From the NCBI GenBank assembly GCA_003635265.1, contig PYIZ01000043.1, forward strand, positions 141,707 to 205,706: a DNA stretch of 64,000 nt, in the 5' to 3' direction. Below are positions 16,874-26,008 of the stretch, piece after piece. The position numbers were made by a program, and so were the translations under genes. Under the pieces are notes generated by a model. It made no database searches. It was given only the letters and a program-made list of their open reading frames with translations, and was not told where the DNA came from. This stretch comes from Candidatus Poribacteria bacterium. GTDB taxonomy: Bacteria; Poribacteria; WGA-4E; PCPOR2b. How positions within the stretch are numbered: position 1 is the stretch's first letter; every line of letters begins with the position of its first letter.

Positions 16874-17503
16874 ATGAACAATAAACCTGTTGGACTGAAT
16901 CTAATCGGTGGCGTCACTGGTCTTCTTAGCGGCATATTGATGCTCGTATCAAGCTACATAGTCGTGATGCGGCTCCAAGATGCCGCGCTGGGGACACCGG
17001 CGTTGAAGTTGGTGGGAGTAACACACGGATTAAGCGTCGTAAGTCTCATTTTGATTGTGCCGACAGTCATCGCGTTATATGTATCACTCAACGCTACCGC
17101 AACGACGCGTAGTTATCTTGGACTCGGTTTTGCGACGATGTGGCTGATCTTAGAGATAGTCGGGCACCTCTCTCAAACGGCTCCGCTTCGCACCTTGGGT
17201 GAATTGCACGCAGATCACCCGACCCATGCGATGGCAATTTACCAAGTATCGGAAGAGTTCGCAGAAGCGTTGTTGATGACTGGAACCTTCTTTGCTGCGC
17301 TCACCGCTTTATGCTACGGTCTCTCGCTTATTGGCGGCTGGAACCGATGGGCAGGATATATCTTCCTGATCGCCGTCCTCGCGTTTCCAATCGGGAGGTG
17401 GATTCCCCAACTCGGCATTCAACTCCATGTTGTCGTGCGTGCAATCGCTTTCTTGGTCGTGAGTGGTGTTCTGGTCAAGACTGCAGCGGCAGATGAGGAT
17501 TGA
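16874..17503 (+). CDS. Multi-pass membrane protein, unknown function (DUF4386-like appearance)
   Basis: 209 residues with about six hydrophobic segments (roughly 10-32, 46-70, 80-98, 130-152, 160-178 and 182-202). Charged residues are confined to the loops. The layout and the 'GLNLIGGVTGLLSGILMLVSSY' opening recall DUF4386-type membrane proteins, but I cannot confirm that. An AGGAGG box lies upstream of the ATG. The downstream ceramidase-like gene starts 3 bases after its stop, so the two are coupled. No catalytic motif is visible. Confidence 0.8.
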   Translation: MNNKPVGLNLIGGVTGLLSGILMLVSSYIVVMRLQDAALGTPALKLVGVTHGLSVVSLILIVPTVIALYVSLNATATTRSYLGLGFATMWLILEIVGHLSQTAPLRTLGELHADHPTHAMAIYQVSEEFAEALLMTGTFFAALTALCYGLSLIGGWNRWAGYIFLIAVLAFPIGRWIPQLGIQLHVVVRAIAFLVVSGVLVKTAAADED

Positions 17504-17505
17504 GT

Positions 17506-18684
17506 ATGGGCAACTTAAAAGCTGGTGCCGCGAAGATTGACATTACGCCACCGCTCGGCTGCAACATGGCAGGATATGCGGGACGAGATAGTGGCAGCGA
17601 AACAATCGCCGATGCACTCTACGCCAAAGTCATCGTATTTGACGATGGCGAGACACAAGCCGCAATCATCACCAATGACCTGATTGGTGTAGAAGCGATA
17701 TTTGTAGATCATGTTCGTCAAACAATTGAGGAAAGGACAGGGATCCCGGCGGGCAACGTGATGATCAGTTGCTCTCACACGCATTTCGGTCCTGAGGTCC
17801 GTGCATCGCGTGCCACCTCCCCTGGTAATCCTAAGAATCGCATTTACGCCGACATGCTTGCACAGCAGCTTACGACAGTAACGCAACTTGCTCAACAGCG
17901 ACTTCAGCCAGCACGGATTGGCGCAGGCAAGGGCATCGCGGATCAGATCAGCTATAACCGGCACACGATTCGTCCAGACGGAAGTGCACAAACCAGCTAT
18001 CGTCTCCCTGACCCCGATTCAGATTTAACGTTCGGTCCCTATGATTCGACGGTACGCGTCCTCCGCGTTGATAGCGTAGCGGGTGAATTAGCAGCTTCTC
18101 TCATCCATTTCGCTTGTCACCCTGTCACCACAACGGACCGGATGTACACGATTAGCGCGGACTATCCGGGATATGCAATGGAGGTCGTCGAAACAGGGGA
18201 GGGTGGAATATGCTTGTTTGGATTGGGCTGTGCAGGCAATATTGTCCCCATCCAGCGCGAAGGCGAGTATCCGCGTTTGATTGGCAGAACCATCGGGGGC
18301 GAGGCGATAAAGCTCCTACAATGGATCGAAACCTCCGATGAGGGAAAGATACGGGTGGCGTGCCAAACACACTCCCTAGAACTGAAAGAAACAATTGATG
18401 GAAAAACAGCCGAGGAGATTGACCTCCAATGTATTGCGGTTGGATCCATCTATTTCATCGGATTGCCGGGCGAGATTTTCGTCGAGATCGGCTTTGACAT
18501 TGCGAACCGAGCGCAACGGGGAAACCTGTTCGTTATGAGCATGACCAACGGAAGTATCGGCTATATTCCTGTCGAGATTGCCTATAAACAGGGTGGGTAT
18601 GAATCCAATTCCTCCCGTTTTCGTTCGGGCTGCGGCGAACAGATCGCTGATGCCGCAGTAGAATTGTTAAATCAAATGGGGTGA
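17506..18684 (+). CDS. Neutral/alkaline ceramidase N-terminal-domain hydrolase
   Basis: 392 residues matching the neutral/alkaline non-lysosomal ceramidase domain. It opens 'KAGAAKIDITPPLGCNMAGYAGR' and has 'MISCSHTHFGPE' (metal-binding His), 'HFACHPVTT' and 'GLGCAGNIVP', which are zinc-site regions of the family. It lacks the C-terminal domain of full ceramidases and has no signal peptide, so the substrate may be another N-acyl compound and the site cytoplasmic. The ATG at 17506 is preferred over TTG at 17500 because GAGGA lies upstream at the right distance. It is the second gene of a pair with the membrane protein. Confidence 0.85.
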   Translation: MGNLKAGAAKIDITPPLGCNMAGYAGRDSGSETIADALYAKVIVFDDGETQAAIITNDLIGVEAIFVDHVRQTIEERTGIPAGNVMISCSHTHFGPEVRASRATSPGNPKNRIYADMLAQQLTTVTQLAQQRLQPARIGAGKGIADQISYNRHTIRPDGSAQTSYRLPDPDSDLTFGPYDSTVRVLRVDSVAGELAASLIHFACHPVTTTDRMYTISADYPGYAMEVVETGEGGICLFGLGCAGNIVPIQREGEYPRLIGRTIGGEAIKLLQWIETSDEGKIRVACQTHSLELKETIDGKTAEEIDLQCIAVGSIYFIGLPGEIFVEIGFDIANRAQRGNLFVMSMTNGSIGYIPVEIAYKQGGYESNSSRFRSGCGEQIADAAVELLNQMG

Positions 18685-18771
18685 TTCCAATCTAAAACCT
18701 TTTTCAATTAAAAACTAGTGTTGTTTTTCAAGGCTCTCGATCATAAGTTTTATGAATCGGTCGCATAGTTA

Positions 18772-18802
18772 TTGACGTTGTTTAATATATACTCAATATT
18801 CT
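18772..18802 (+). promoter_or_regulatory. Weak promoter candidate before the LysM gene
   Basis: TTGACG at 18772-18777 and TATTCT at 18797-18802 are 19 bases apart, longer than ideal. The surrounding bases are AT-rich, and the LysM gene starts at 18824. Confidence 0.35.
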
Positions 18803-18823
18803 ATTCGTTCAAAGGAGGGTCTC

Positions 18824-19255
18824 ATGTACGCTCGTAAACAGATGTTAATATGGACCGCTGTGATTTTTGTGTTAAATTTGGTATTATTTACGAAATTGCG
18901 CGATGATGCAGCAACCGCGAGAACACAGTTAGAAGAACTCACACCAACCGAACTCACACAATTAGACCTCACAAACTTATTGGAATCAGATACTGTTACT
19001 TATAGTGAACAAGCAACCGAAACAATATCATACGAAACTCAAGCCAGCGAAGCGAAAACTGAGAATACCTCTGCCGGCTCAGTGGAAGTCTACTACGTCC
19101 ACAAAGGGGATACTCTCTGGAAAATTTCAAGAAGACATGGCCTTGATCTGCGTACTTTGCTAGCCCATAATAAACTGAAAAACCCAAACCTGATTCGACC
19201 CGGACAAAGAATTGAAATCCCCCGCCGACATATCAATATGCAAGTGAGCCCATGA
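18824..19255 (+). CDS. Membrane-anchored LysM protein
   Basis: 143 residues. An N-terminal anchor (about 8-23) is followed by a Thr/Glu-rich spacer (24-85) and one LysM domain (about 88-134) with 'YYVHKGDTLWKISRRHGLDLRTLLAHN' and 'LIRPGQRIEIP'. LysM binds the N-acetylglucosamine parts of peptidoglycan, so the protein probably tethers membrane to cell wall. No catalytic domain is present. AAAGGAGGG lies just before the ATG. It is followed by a secreted protein gene after 69 bases. Confidence 0.88.
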   Translation: MYARKQMLIWTAVIFVLNLVLFTKLRDDAATARTQLEELTPTELTQLDLTNLLESDTVTYSEQATETISYETQASEAKTENTSAGSVEVYYVHKGDTLWKISRRHGLDLRTLLAHNKLKNPNLIRPGQRIEIPRRHINMQVSP

Positions 19256-19324
19256 GCCATAGGCATGAGAATGTGTAACCGGCGGTGAATTTCTGGGGTT
19301 GAAACGTGAAAAATATCATATATT

Positions 19325-20086
19325 ATGAAAGATAGATTTCTTACAGCCGGTTATCGTTACTGTTTTATCTCCCTTTTAACAATTGTAATTGTGTGCGGTT
19401 CGGTTTCAGACGGTCACACACAGAACTATTATCCAGACGACCTAGGGAATACTTGGACGCTGCACAGCACCGATGGGATCGACGAGAGAGTTGTTACAAT
19501 TGAGGGTCCCGAAACCATCGGCACTGAATCTTTAAACGTGATTTCGGATGGGACATATCCCATTTCAGATCCTGCAAGTAAGAATCCCACTAGACTTTTT
19601 ATTAAAACCACGCCGGGCGGGGTTCTAATATTTCGTGCCATTGTATCAGTCGCAATTCTCGGCGAAATTACAATCGACTATTCGCCACCCCAGACCTTCC
19701 TACCTGACCCAATTGAATTGGGTTCAGAATGGACTGTGTCCGGCGAAGCCACAGCCTCACTTCTTGGACTGACAATAAAAATAGAGGCGACTAGCACCGC
19801 CAAGGTTATTGCAATCGCAGATGTCACCGTGCCGGCGGGAACATTTCAAGACTGTTTGAGAATTGAGCAGCAGCATCAAACTCAATTATCACCAGCCCTC
19901 GCCACACTTCCTTCAACAACTATCACCATGTGGCTCGCCCCGGATGTCGGTTTAGTGCAGGCTCTCGACAGCAAAAATGTTAAGTTTGAACTCATCAGCC
20001 ACAACATCCCCATTGATGGTCCCGTGGTCGCCGTGGAACCAAAATGGAAACTGGCAACGACGTGGGGCGCATTGAAAAAGTGGTAA
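19325..20086 (+). CDS. Secreted beta-rich protein of unknown function
   Basis: 253 residues with a signal peptide (cleavage near 'GHTQ-NYYPDD'). The mature part starts with 'YYPDDLGNTWTL', then alternating beta strands, then 'VTVPAGTFQDCLRIE' and 'WLAPDVGLVQ'. This order (a property at a given level, then 'VPAGTF..C..I', then 'W.AP.VGLV') is familiar from DUF3108-like exported proteins, but I do not assign a family. No catalytic residues stand out. No strong ribosome site is seen before the ATG. Confidence 0.75.
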   Translation: MKDRFLTAGYRYCFISLLTIVIVCGSVSDGHTQNYYPDDLGNTWTLHSTDGIDERVVTIEGPETIGTESLNVISDGTYPISDPASKNPTRLFIKTTPGGVLIFRAIVSVAILGEITIDYSPPQTFLPDPIELGSEWTVSGEATASLLGLTIKIEATSTAKVIAIADVTVPAGTFQDCLRIEQQHQTQLSPALATLPSTTITMWLAPDVGLVQALDSKNVKFELISHNIPIDGPVVAVEPKWKLATTWGALKKW

Positions 20087-20107
20087 ACGGAAAATGTGTG
20101 CCACAAT

Positions 20108-20232
20108 CTGTATGAGGTTTCAGAAAATAATTCGGTAATTTTATATTTTCCCCAGGCCCGGTAGGTGCGGTTTCCTAACCGCACCGGGCATCGCTCGGAA
20201 ATTATCGAATTAATATTTCAATCTTCATACAG
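20108..20232. repeat. 125-base imperfect palindrome in a 605-base gene-free gap
   Basis: CTGTATGAGGTTTCAGAAAA at 20108 is mirrored by the complement of the end at 20232 (TTCATACAG), with AATTCGGTAATT pairing to AATTATCGAATT. At the centre is a near-perfect hairpin GGTGCGGTT-TCCT-AACCGCACC (20164-20185). The rest of 20087-20691 has no convincing gene: the open frame at 20245-20607 is compositionally poor. An AT-rich stretch precedes the next gene. Confidence 0.75.
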
Positions 20233-20691
20233 TTTGCGCTACTTATGGCAGATTACCTGCTGATTACAGCGTTTGCCGAATTCAGCTCCTCAGAATGTCA
20301 ACACGCCCTAGTCACCACTCTCTGCCGGCATATTGCTGACGCCAAAACGGCAATGCCGCCCTTCTATCTCTACCTTTTTCTCGCGCCAATCAAACCTACC
20401 CTTCCGCCAAGCTGTCTGCTATTATTGCTTGATTTAACGAAAAGTAATCAGAGCATCTCTGTGTCCTCTGCGTCTCGGCGGTCAATTTCATCCAGCAACC
20501 ACTACTATAGAAATAAAACCAATCAACTCACGCTAAAACTAGAGTGCAAAGATAGAAAAGAATGTGGTAAACTTATCAATATCGCTGTTTTTACTCTCAA
20601 TTTTTGAAGGGTAGGCACAAGAATTGCTCCTACGGTTTCTCTGGAAGAACTGGCAACACTCATACTACTCACACTCAATTGGAGAAACGAC

Positions 20692-23600
20692 ATGCTAGGG
20701 AAAGCTTGCAGAAGAACACTATGGCTCGTGTTTGTCGGTATAACCCTTTCCACCCCGGTTTTTGGACAAGGGGAACTGCCACGTCTGGATCAAACCGAAT
20801 TTGATGCCCATGGGCGCCCCGAAACGCTGCTCCATATCGGCGTTCCGGGGCGCTATAGCCTACAAGTCCAAAGCGATCAAGGCACGAAAATCGAAATTGT
20901 AGACCGGATGGCGGGTCCCTTCGCTGCCGCGGGGAGTGCTGGTGAATGGGATGGGCGGCTTGATCTGCTGCTGGATAAGGGCACCTATAAAATCCGACTG
21001 CACTCTCACGAAGAAGGTGTGGGCACCCTGAAGCTGGCTGTGCACCCGTTTGTGGAGGTCGGTTCGTCCGATAAACTTCTCTCACTCGACGCTTATCAAA
21101 TCGAAAATAGTTCACTGGAAGATCTGCAACAACAATCTTTCTGGCTGCATCTCAAAAACCGGCGAATCCTGCGACTTGAAGCGATCGGGCGAAACCTCAA
21201 AGATTGCCGTCTGTGGCGCAATGGGGTTTGGCTTGAGGATATAAGGCCTAGCTTCTCAACCTATGAGCCGATCAACGGTCAACCGATGCGCTACGCAGAA
21301 TTTTATCATGATCTCAATCCGGGGCTATACCGGCTAACATTTTATGGCGGCGCAGTGCTGGCGTGGGCTGACGACTCAGGAGCACACCCTTTTTCCCTGC
21401 GTATGGGATACCAACGATTGGGATCCAGCGGAAAGCAGATTATCACACTTTCTCCCTTTGGTCGGGATGCCTATGTGGTCCCGGCGGAAACTGACTTTTT
21501 CCAAATCTCGCGAGCAGATAAAAAAGCGACAAGGCTATCGGTGAAGCGGTGGAGGGCTGAGTCGAGCCGGCATGGCGGTAGGGACCAAGCTTCTATCACA
21601 AAGAAATCCCGTAACCCGTGGGCGGTTGTTCGGACACAGGACAAAAAACGGGAGAAGTGGGTCACTGTTCAGGGAGGCCCCAGTGACCGAGTCGTTTTGA
21701 CCTATTTTCCTGAAAAGCGCTGGTTTTCCATCAAAGCCGGAGACTACTGGATTTCTTCCCTACATTCGGCTGAAGGGCAGGATCTTATTGATGTCACGGG
21801 GGTTATCAGCCAGCCGGAGCAGAAGATACCTGTGGAGGCACAGGTGTTACCTGTTGGATTAAACACTCCCTTGGTCACCGGGAAATTCAATCTGTTGGGT
21901 GATACCAATCTGTTCCTCAGACTAGAAGACGCAGGAACCTATGTGATTGAGGAGGACGAGGCATCTGGGGCAAGGGGGCGTTACCGGATAGAACCCTTTA
22001 TAGTAAGACCTCCCAGAAATTACCGATCACCGCCATTTGAGTCGCCGGGGAAAGCACTTGAATTGACTCAGGGGTTTTATAAACTCACGATACGTGATGA
22101 ATCAAAGGGAATTCTCTCGTTCGTTTTACGCCAAAAAGATAGGAGTGTAGTTGACTCACAGGCGGACTCTCCGGCCCGAAAACAGAGTCTATTGTTGCCC
22201 AGCGTTACTCTACCCGATCCCCACGTACCATATACACTTCAACTGAATCATCGGCACAACGTCGCCACGGGGGTAATCGTCCGCTCGTTACCGATGGATT
22301 TGAGCGACCCACTGCCCGTAATCCTTAACCCGGGGCAATCGGTTCCAGTTTCTATTAGCGTTAGTCAGCGATCTACCCTCGTCATTGAAAGGGACAAAGA
22401 AACCGCTTTTCTTTTGAACGCAGGGGAACGTAGATTGACCGCCGATTCTATCCTGTCACCCGGCTCGCATAAATTAAACCTGGAAAACTCAGGGACAGAA
22501 ACAACGCTCTTTACTCTAAAGACGATCCCCGCCGAACCATCTTCGGAATTAACGTTTAGCGATCTAAAGGATCGGTTAGAACAACCCGAGTCATTTCCGC
22601 AGCTCACCGAAGAGAAACCGCTGTATGCCAACTTCGAGCGCAGACAAAAACAGCACTTCACCCTTATTGTGAAAGAACCGAGTTTTTACCGTTTGGAGAC
22701 GAGCGGACGTCTAGCAACCCAGTTGACCGTGCGGACGGCACTTACGACCCAACTGTTTACCAAAATTGAGAACGGTATTGGACGTAACGCCTTGGTACAA
22801 CAGTATCTTAGACCGGGTGTGTATCAAATCACCGTGCAAACGCAGGGACGGTCTCGTGGGCGGGCAGGAATTCATCTCCGTCGGACACCCCTCAATCTGC
22901 AAGGGGAGCTTCCCGTCGGAGCGATTAAAAAAGTGCACCTACAACCAGATGTCGCCCTCCGGTATACATTGACAATTGACGAGCCGGGACGATACCATTT
23001 GCAAACCCTAGGCCTTGGTAAAAGTTTCGCTTCCCGCTTAGAAGATAGAGAGGAGTGGCCCCTTACCAAGCCCGGGCGCAGGGACATTGTGCTCCAATTT
23101 TCCGAGCCGGGGGTCTATCATTACTACTCTCTGCCATCGCCGGTCAAATCTACACGAATTACTACTTTGACCCGAATGACCGAGAAACAGGAACGTATCG
23201 GAAAGGGTCCCCACTCTATCCCCTTCAACGAAACGGTTAAAATGATGTGGCGGGAAGAGAAGGGCAGGCTGCCGGATATATTCACAACAGAAATCACGGC
23301 ACCCGTTGATGTGACAATCAACCTAAGCGGTGGAATGGAGGGGGTTATTCACCTTCGTGGGGAGACAGGCGACGACAGGATAATAACGGGAGGCAGCGCA
23401 TGGAAAGATACACTTCAACCGGGGCAGTACGAAATTGCGGTAAAAAGTGCTAAGGAAAATAACCTGCTGCCATACACCCTACGCGTAGAAACGTCGCAGC
23501 TTATCCCCGGCTTGCGACAACCTGTTGATCTACCAGCCGATCTAACCGTCCGTCTAGGAGAACCCGGAATCGTTGATCTCTTCAGCTTTGGTTCAACCGA

Positions 23601-25875
23601 TGTGAAGGCTAGCCTATGGGATGAAACCGGCACCCGGCTTCTGGCACAGAATGACGACATGCCGAACGACTGGAATTTCCGTATTTCCCAGCGATTGGCT
23701 GCCGGACGTTATCTCTTGAAAATAGTTCTTGTTGGGCAACGTCACGACACCGTTCACGTTACTATGGGGTTCCGCGAGCAGCACACTCTCCCCGAACGCG
23801 GTCTCCCACCGTTTACAGTAGAAGAAGATCTTGAGGAAAAAGTGTTAGCTATTCCTTTCAGGGTTGATAAGACGAGTTCCCTCGTAGGTGTTACCGTAAA
23901 CACCTCTCAACTCCCGACAGGAAATGGGGCGGGCGAATTGGGCGTAGCTCTGCTGAAGGGCGCACACACACTGTACGAAGGCGCAGTCAATGACACCGAA
24001 GCCTCCACGTTCTACATTCCCTTACAAGCGGAAACTTCCTATCAGATCTTGCTTTGGGGACTGGGGGATTTCACAGGAGAAGTGATGTTAGATGTCGCCC
24101 CTCTCGAAGTCAAGCCGGTTACCGTTCTACCGAAACAAACTGAACTTCTTTGGCCTCCATACGCCGCACCGATCGCGTTGGAATTAACCGATGCTAATCA
24201 GAGCAGTTATAAAGCACATGAGAGCACCGGGGCGCCGCTGTATTTTTCATCCATGCTGGAGCGATCTTTTGAGGCCGTTGTGGAGGATACGCCTGTAGTA
24301 ATGAATGAGGGACGTGGCTGGCTAATTTTGAGCCCGTATGAGCAAACCCAGCATCTTACCCTCGAACCGTTTGCGTTGGAAACCGGAACGGTTAAAACGA
24401 TTCAATTGCGGCAGCTGTCGTTCGCGTTCGATCTGGAAAACGAGAATGAAGGTCCCTTGTTGCTGGAGGTGAGCTCCATCGGAGGGCAGATTGGTGCAAT
24501 GACTTACACCCCCAAAACCCAGTTCGAGTCAACTTATCACTGGGGTGGAATGGGAATGGCGCCATCGAAAACAGTGGTAGCTGTGCCAAGTAAAGGCAGA
24601 TACCGCACCAAAATCTGGCAAACGCGCGAAACAGTTGAGACAGAGAAGATCCATCTTAGCACACACACCCTTCGGATGGAAGAACGGATACAGTTCGGTC
24701 AAGCACTCTCATACGAGGGACCAATCAAGTCTGGCAATGCCAAGGCATTTGTGCTAAATAAATCCCGTCAGACGTATGAGCTACTACTCACCGGGGGATT
24801 GGTCGCGTTTGTTTGGGATGGGAAACACACGCGGGCACTCGTCGCCGCACACAGCAATACTCAGGAGTCAATCACTGTTCCCGGCGGAGAATTATTCATC
24901 GCCAACCAGGGGAACGAAGTAGGATTATTCCGCATCGAAAGGAAGAGAGAAACTGCGGAAACCGTGCAGGACTTTGATCGGAAAAAGGGATTTGAAGGTG
25001 TTTTCGCCAAGGCAGGAACTATATCCCTGTTGCTTGAGGAGGGCAAAGACGGGAAAGAACTCTTTGTGACGGGGGATGCGGTGAGGAGTCGCCTCTTAGG
25101 AAACGATGGGATTATCCGCGAAGGTGAACGTTTCCAAACAAACTGGACGGAGGGAATCCTTGAGATTTCATACGGTCCCGGCTACGTCAAGGTTTGGGAA
25201 GCCAATCCGCGGGAGAAAGATTTGGCATTTATGGGCAAGAAGCCCCGCAGAGTGAAAGGTCTCTCCGATGGACGAGCAAAATTAGAAAACCGATCGCAAC
25301 GCTGGAAGTTCGATTTGAAGCGCCCTGCTTACATCATTGCTGATGCAGACGAACTAGGCGTAACAGCACTGCTAGCGGATCAAAAGGTATTGGCTACGAG
25401 CGTCGGAAGCAGTGACAAGGGCCGGCAGCTTCGTTATTTTCTGCCGCCGGGGGATTATCAACTCTGGACACGCCCGTTGGAAGGAACAACGCAGACGGGG
25501 AATATCCGCTTGTTGAAGGTTTTTCCAAAGCCGCTCGATACTGCGTCTGATAAACCCCGGTTAATTCGCCCCGGCGAAATCCAAGTTTTCACATTTGATG
25601 TAACGGTAAAAGGAAAGGTGGGAGTTGGCATCCGCACGGAAAGCGACCAACTGGACGCTAAACTTTTCGACAACCAGTTTAAGCCATTGGCATCTAGTCC
25701 TGTAATGCTTCAGGAACTGGAACTTGGGAAATATATGCTGACGGTTGAAACAATCCCACAGGCATCGGGACCGATTCAGTACACCCCTGTGGTACTTGGT
25801 CATACCGGGAGCAGGCTGGAGATACCGGAGGAGGTCATTGGTGGATATTTGAGCCAAACCGCTGAAGAAGATTAA
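20692..25875 (+). CDS. Giant exported beta-rich protein, unknown function
   Basis: 1,727 residues with a clear signal peptide (about 1-26, ending 'STPVFGQ'). The mature protein has no membrane segment before its end and very few Cys. It is built of many loosely similar beta-sandwich-like units: 'GRYSLQVQSDQG', 'GTYKIRLHSHE', 'GLYRLTFYGG', 'GTYVIEEDEASG', 'GRYHLQTLGLG', 'GRYLLKIVLVGQ', 'GDYQLWTRPLEG'. Each has Gly-x-Tyr then an alternating strand, as in pre-peptidase C-terminal-like domains. There is no catalytic motif. The role may be structural or adhesive at the cell surface. It lies 133 bases upstream of lpxB. An 'ATTGGAGAAACGAC' ribosome site precedes the ATG. Confidence 0.8.
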   Translation: MLGKACRRTLWLVFVGITLSTPVFGQGELPRLDQTEFDAHGRPETLLHIGVPGRYSLQVQSDQGTKIEIVDRMAGPFAAAGSAGEWDGRLDLLLDKGTYKIRLHSHEEGVGTLKLAVHPFVEVGSSDKLLSLDAYQIENSSLEDLQQQSFWLHLKNRRILRLEAIGRNLKDCRLWRNGVWLEDIRPSFSTYEPINGQPMRYAEFYHDLNPGLYRLTFYGGAVLAWADDSGAHPFSLRMGYQRLGSSGKQIITLSPFGRDAYVVPAETDFFQISRADKKATRLSVKRWRAESSRHGGRDQASITKKSRNPWAVVRTQDKKREKWVTVQGGPSDRVVLTYFPEKRWFSIKAGDYWISSLHSAEGQDLIDVTGVISQPEQKIPVEAQVLPVGLNTPLVTGKFNLLGDTNLFLRLEDAGTYVIEEDEASGARGRYRIEPFIVRPPRNYRSPPFESPGKALELTQGFYKLTIRDESKGILSFVLRQKDRSVVDSQADSPARKQSLLLPSVTLPDPHVPYTLQLNHRHNVATGVIVRSLPMDLSDPLPVILNPGQSVPVSISVSQRSTLVIERDKETAFLLNAGERRLTADSILSPGSHKLNLENSGTETTLFTLKTIPAEPSSELTFSDLKDRLEQPESFPQLTEEKPLYANFERRQKQHFTLIVKEPSFYRLETSGRLATQLTVRTALTTQLFTKIENGIGRNALVQQYLRPGVYQITVQTQGRSRGRAGIHLRRTPLNLQGELPVGAIKKVHLQPDVALRYTLTIDEPGRYHLQTLGLGKSFASRLEDREEWPLTKPGRRDIVLQFSEPGVYHYYSLPSPVKSTRITTLTRMTEKQERIGKGPHSIPFNETVKMMWREEKGRLPDIFTTEITAPVDVTINLSGGMEGVIHLRGETGDDRIITGGSAWKDTLQPGQYEIAVKSAKENNLLPYTLRVETSQLIPGLRQPVDLPADLTVRLGEPGIVDLFSFGSTDVKASLWDETGTRLLAQNDDMPNDWNFRISQRLAAGRYLLKIVLVGQRHDTVHVTMGFREQHTLPERGLPPFTVEEDLEEKVLAIPFRVDKTSSLVGVTVNTSQLPTGNGAGELGVALLKGAHTLYEGAVNDTEASTFYIPLQAETSYQILLWGLGDFTGEVMLDVAPLEVKPVTVLPKQTELLWPPYAAPIALELTDANQSSYKAHESTGAPLYFSSMLERSFEAVVEDTPVVMNEGRGWLILSPYEQTQHLTLEPFALETGTVKTIQLRQLSFAFDLENENEGPLLLEVSSIGGQIGAMTYTPKTQFESTYHWGGMGMAPSKTVVAVPSKGRYRTKIWQTRETVETEKIHLSTHTLRMEERIQFGQALSYEGPIKSGNAKAFVLNKSRQTYELLLTGGLVAFVWDGKHTRALVAAHSNTQESITVPGGELFIANQGNEVGLFRIERKRETAETVQDFDRKKGFEGVFAKAGTISLLLEEGKDGKELFVTGDAVRSRLLGNDGIIREGERFQTNWTEGILEISYGPGYVKVWEANPREKDLAFMGKKPRRVKGLSDGRAKLENRSQRWKFDLKRPAYIIADADELGVTALLADQKVLATSVGSSDKGRQLRYFLPPGDYQLWTRPLEGTTQTGNIRLLKVFPKPLDTASDKPRLIRPGEIQVFTFDVTVKGKVGVGIRTESDQLDAKLFDNQFKPLASSPVMLQELELGKYMLTVETIPQASGPIQYTPVVLGHTGSRLEIPEEVIGGYLSQTAEED

Positions 25876-26008
25876 GAAGGAAGCCGGTCATGTAAACAAC
25901 AAATGCAAAGAGCGAATAGAAATTGAGTGTGTGGAAAAACTCAGTTTCTATTGTATGATTTCTCAACATAAACTTTTACGTTTCACGTTTCACGCATTAC
26001 TTAACACC

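Noticed and set aside
20245..20607. Open frame of 120 residues in the 605-base gap
   Set aside because: No ribosome site, no family-like sequence, odd composition, and it includes generic low-complexity words. The surrounding region is repeat-rich.
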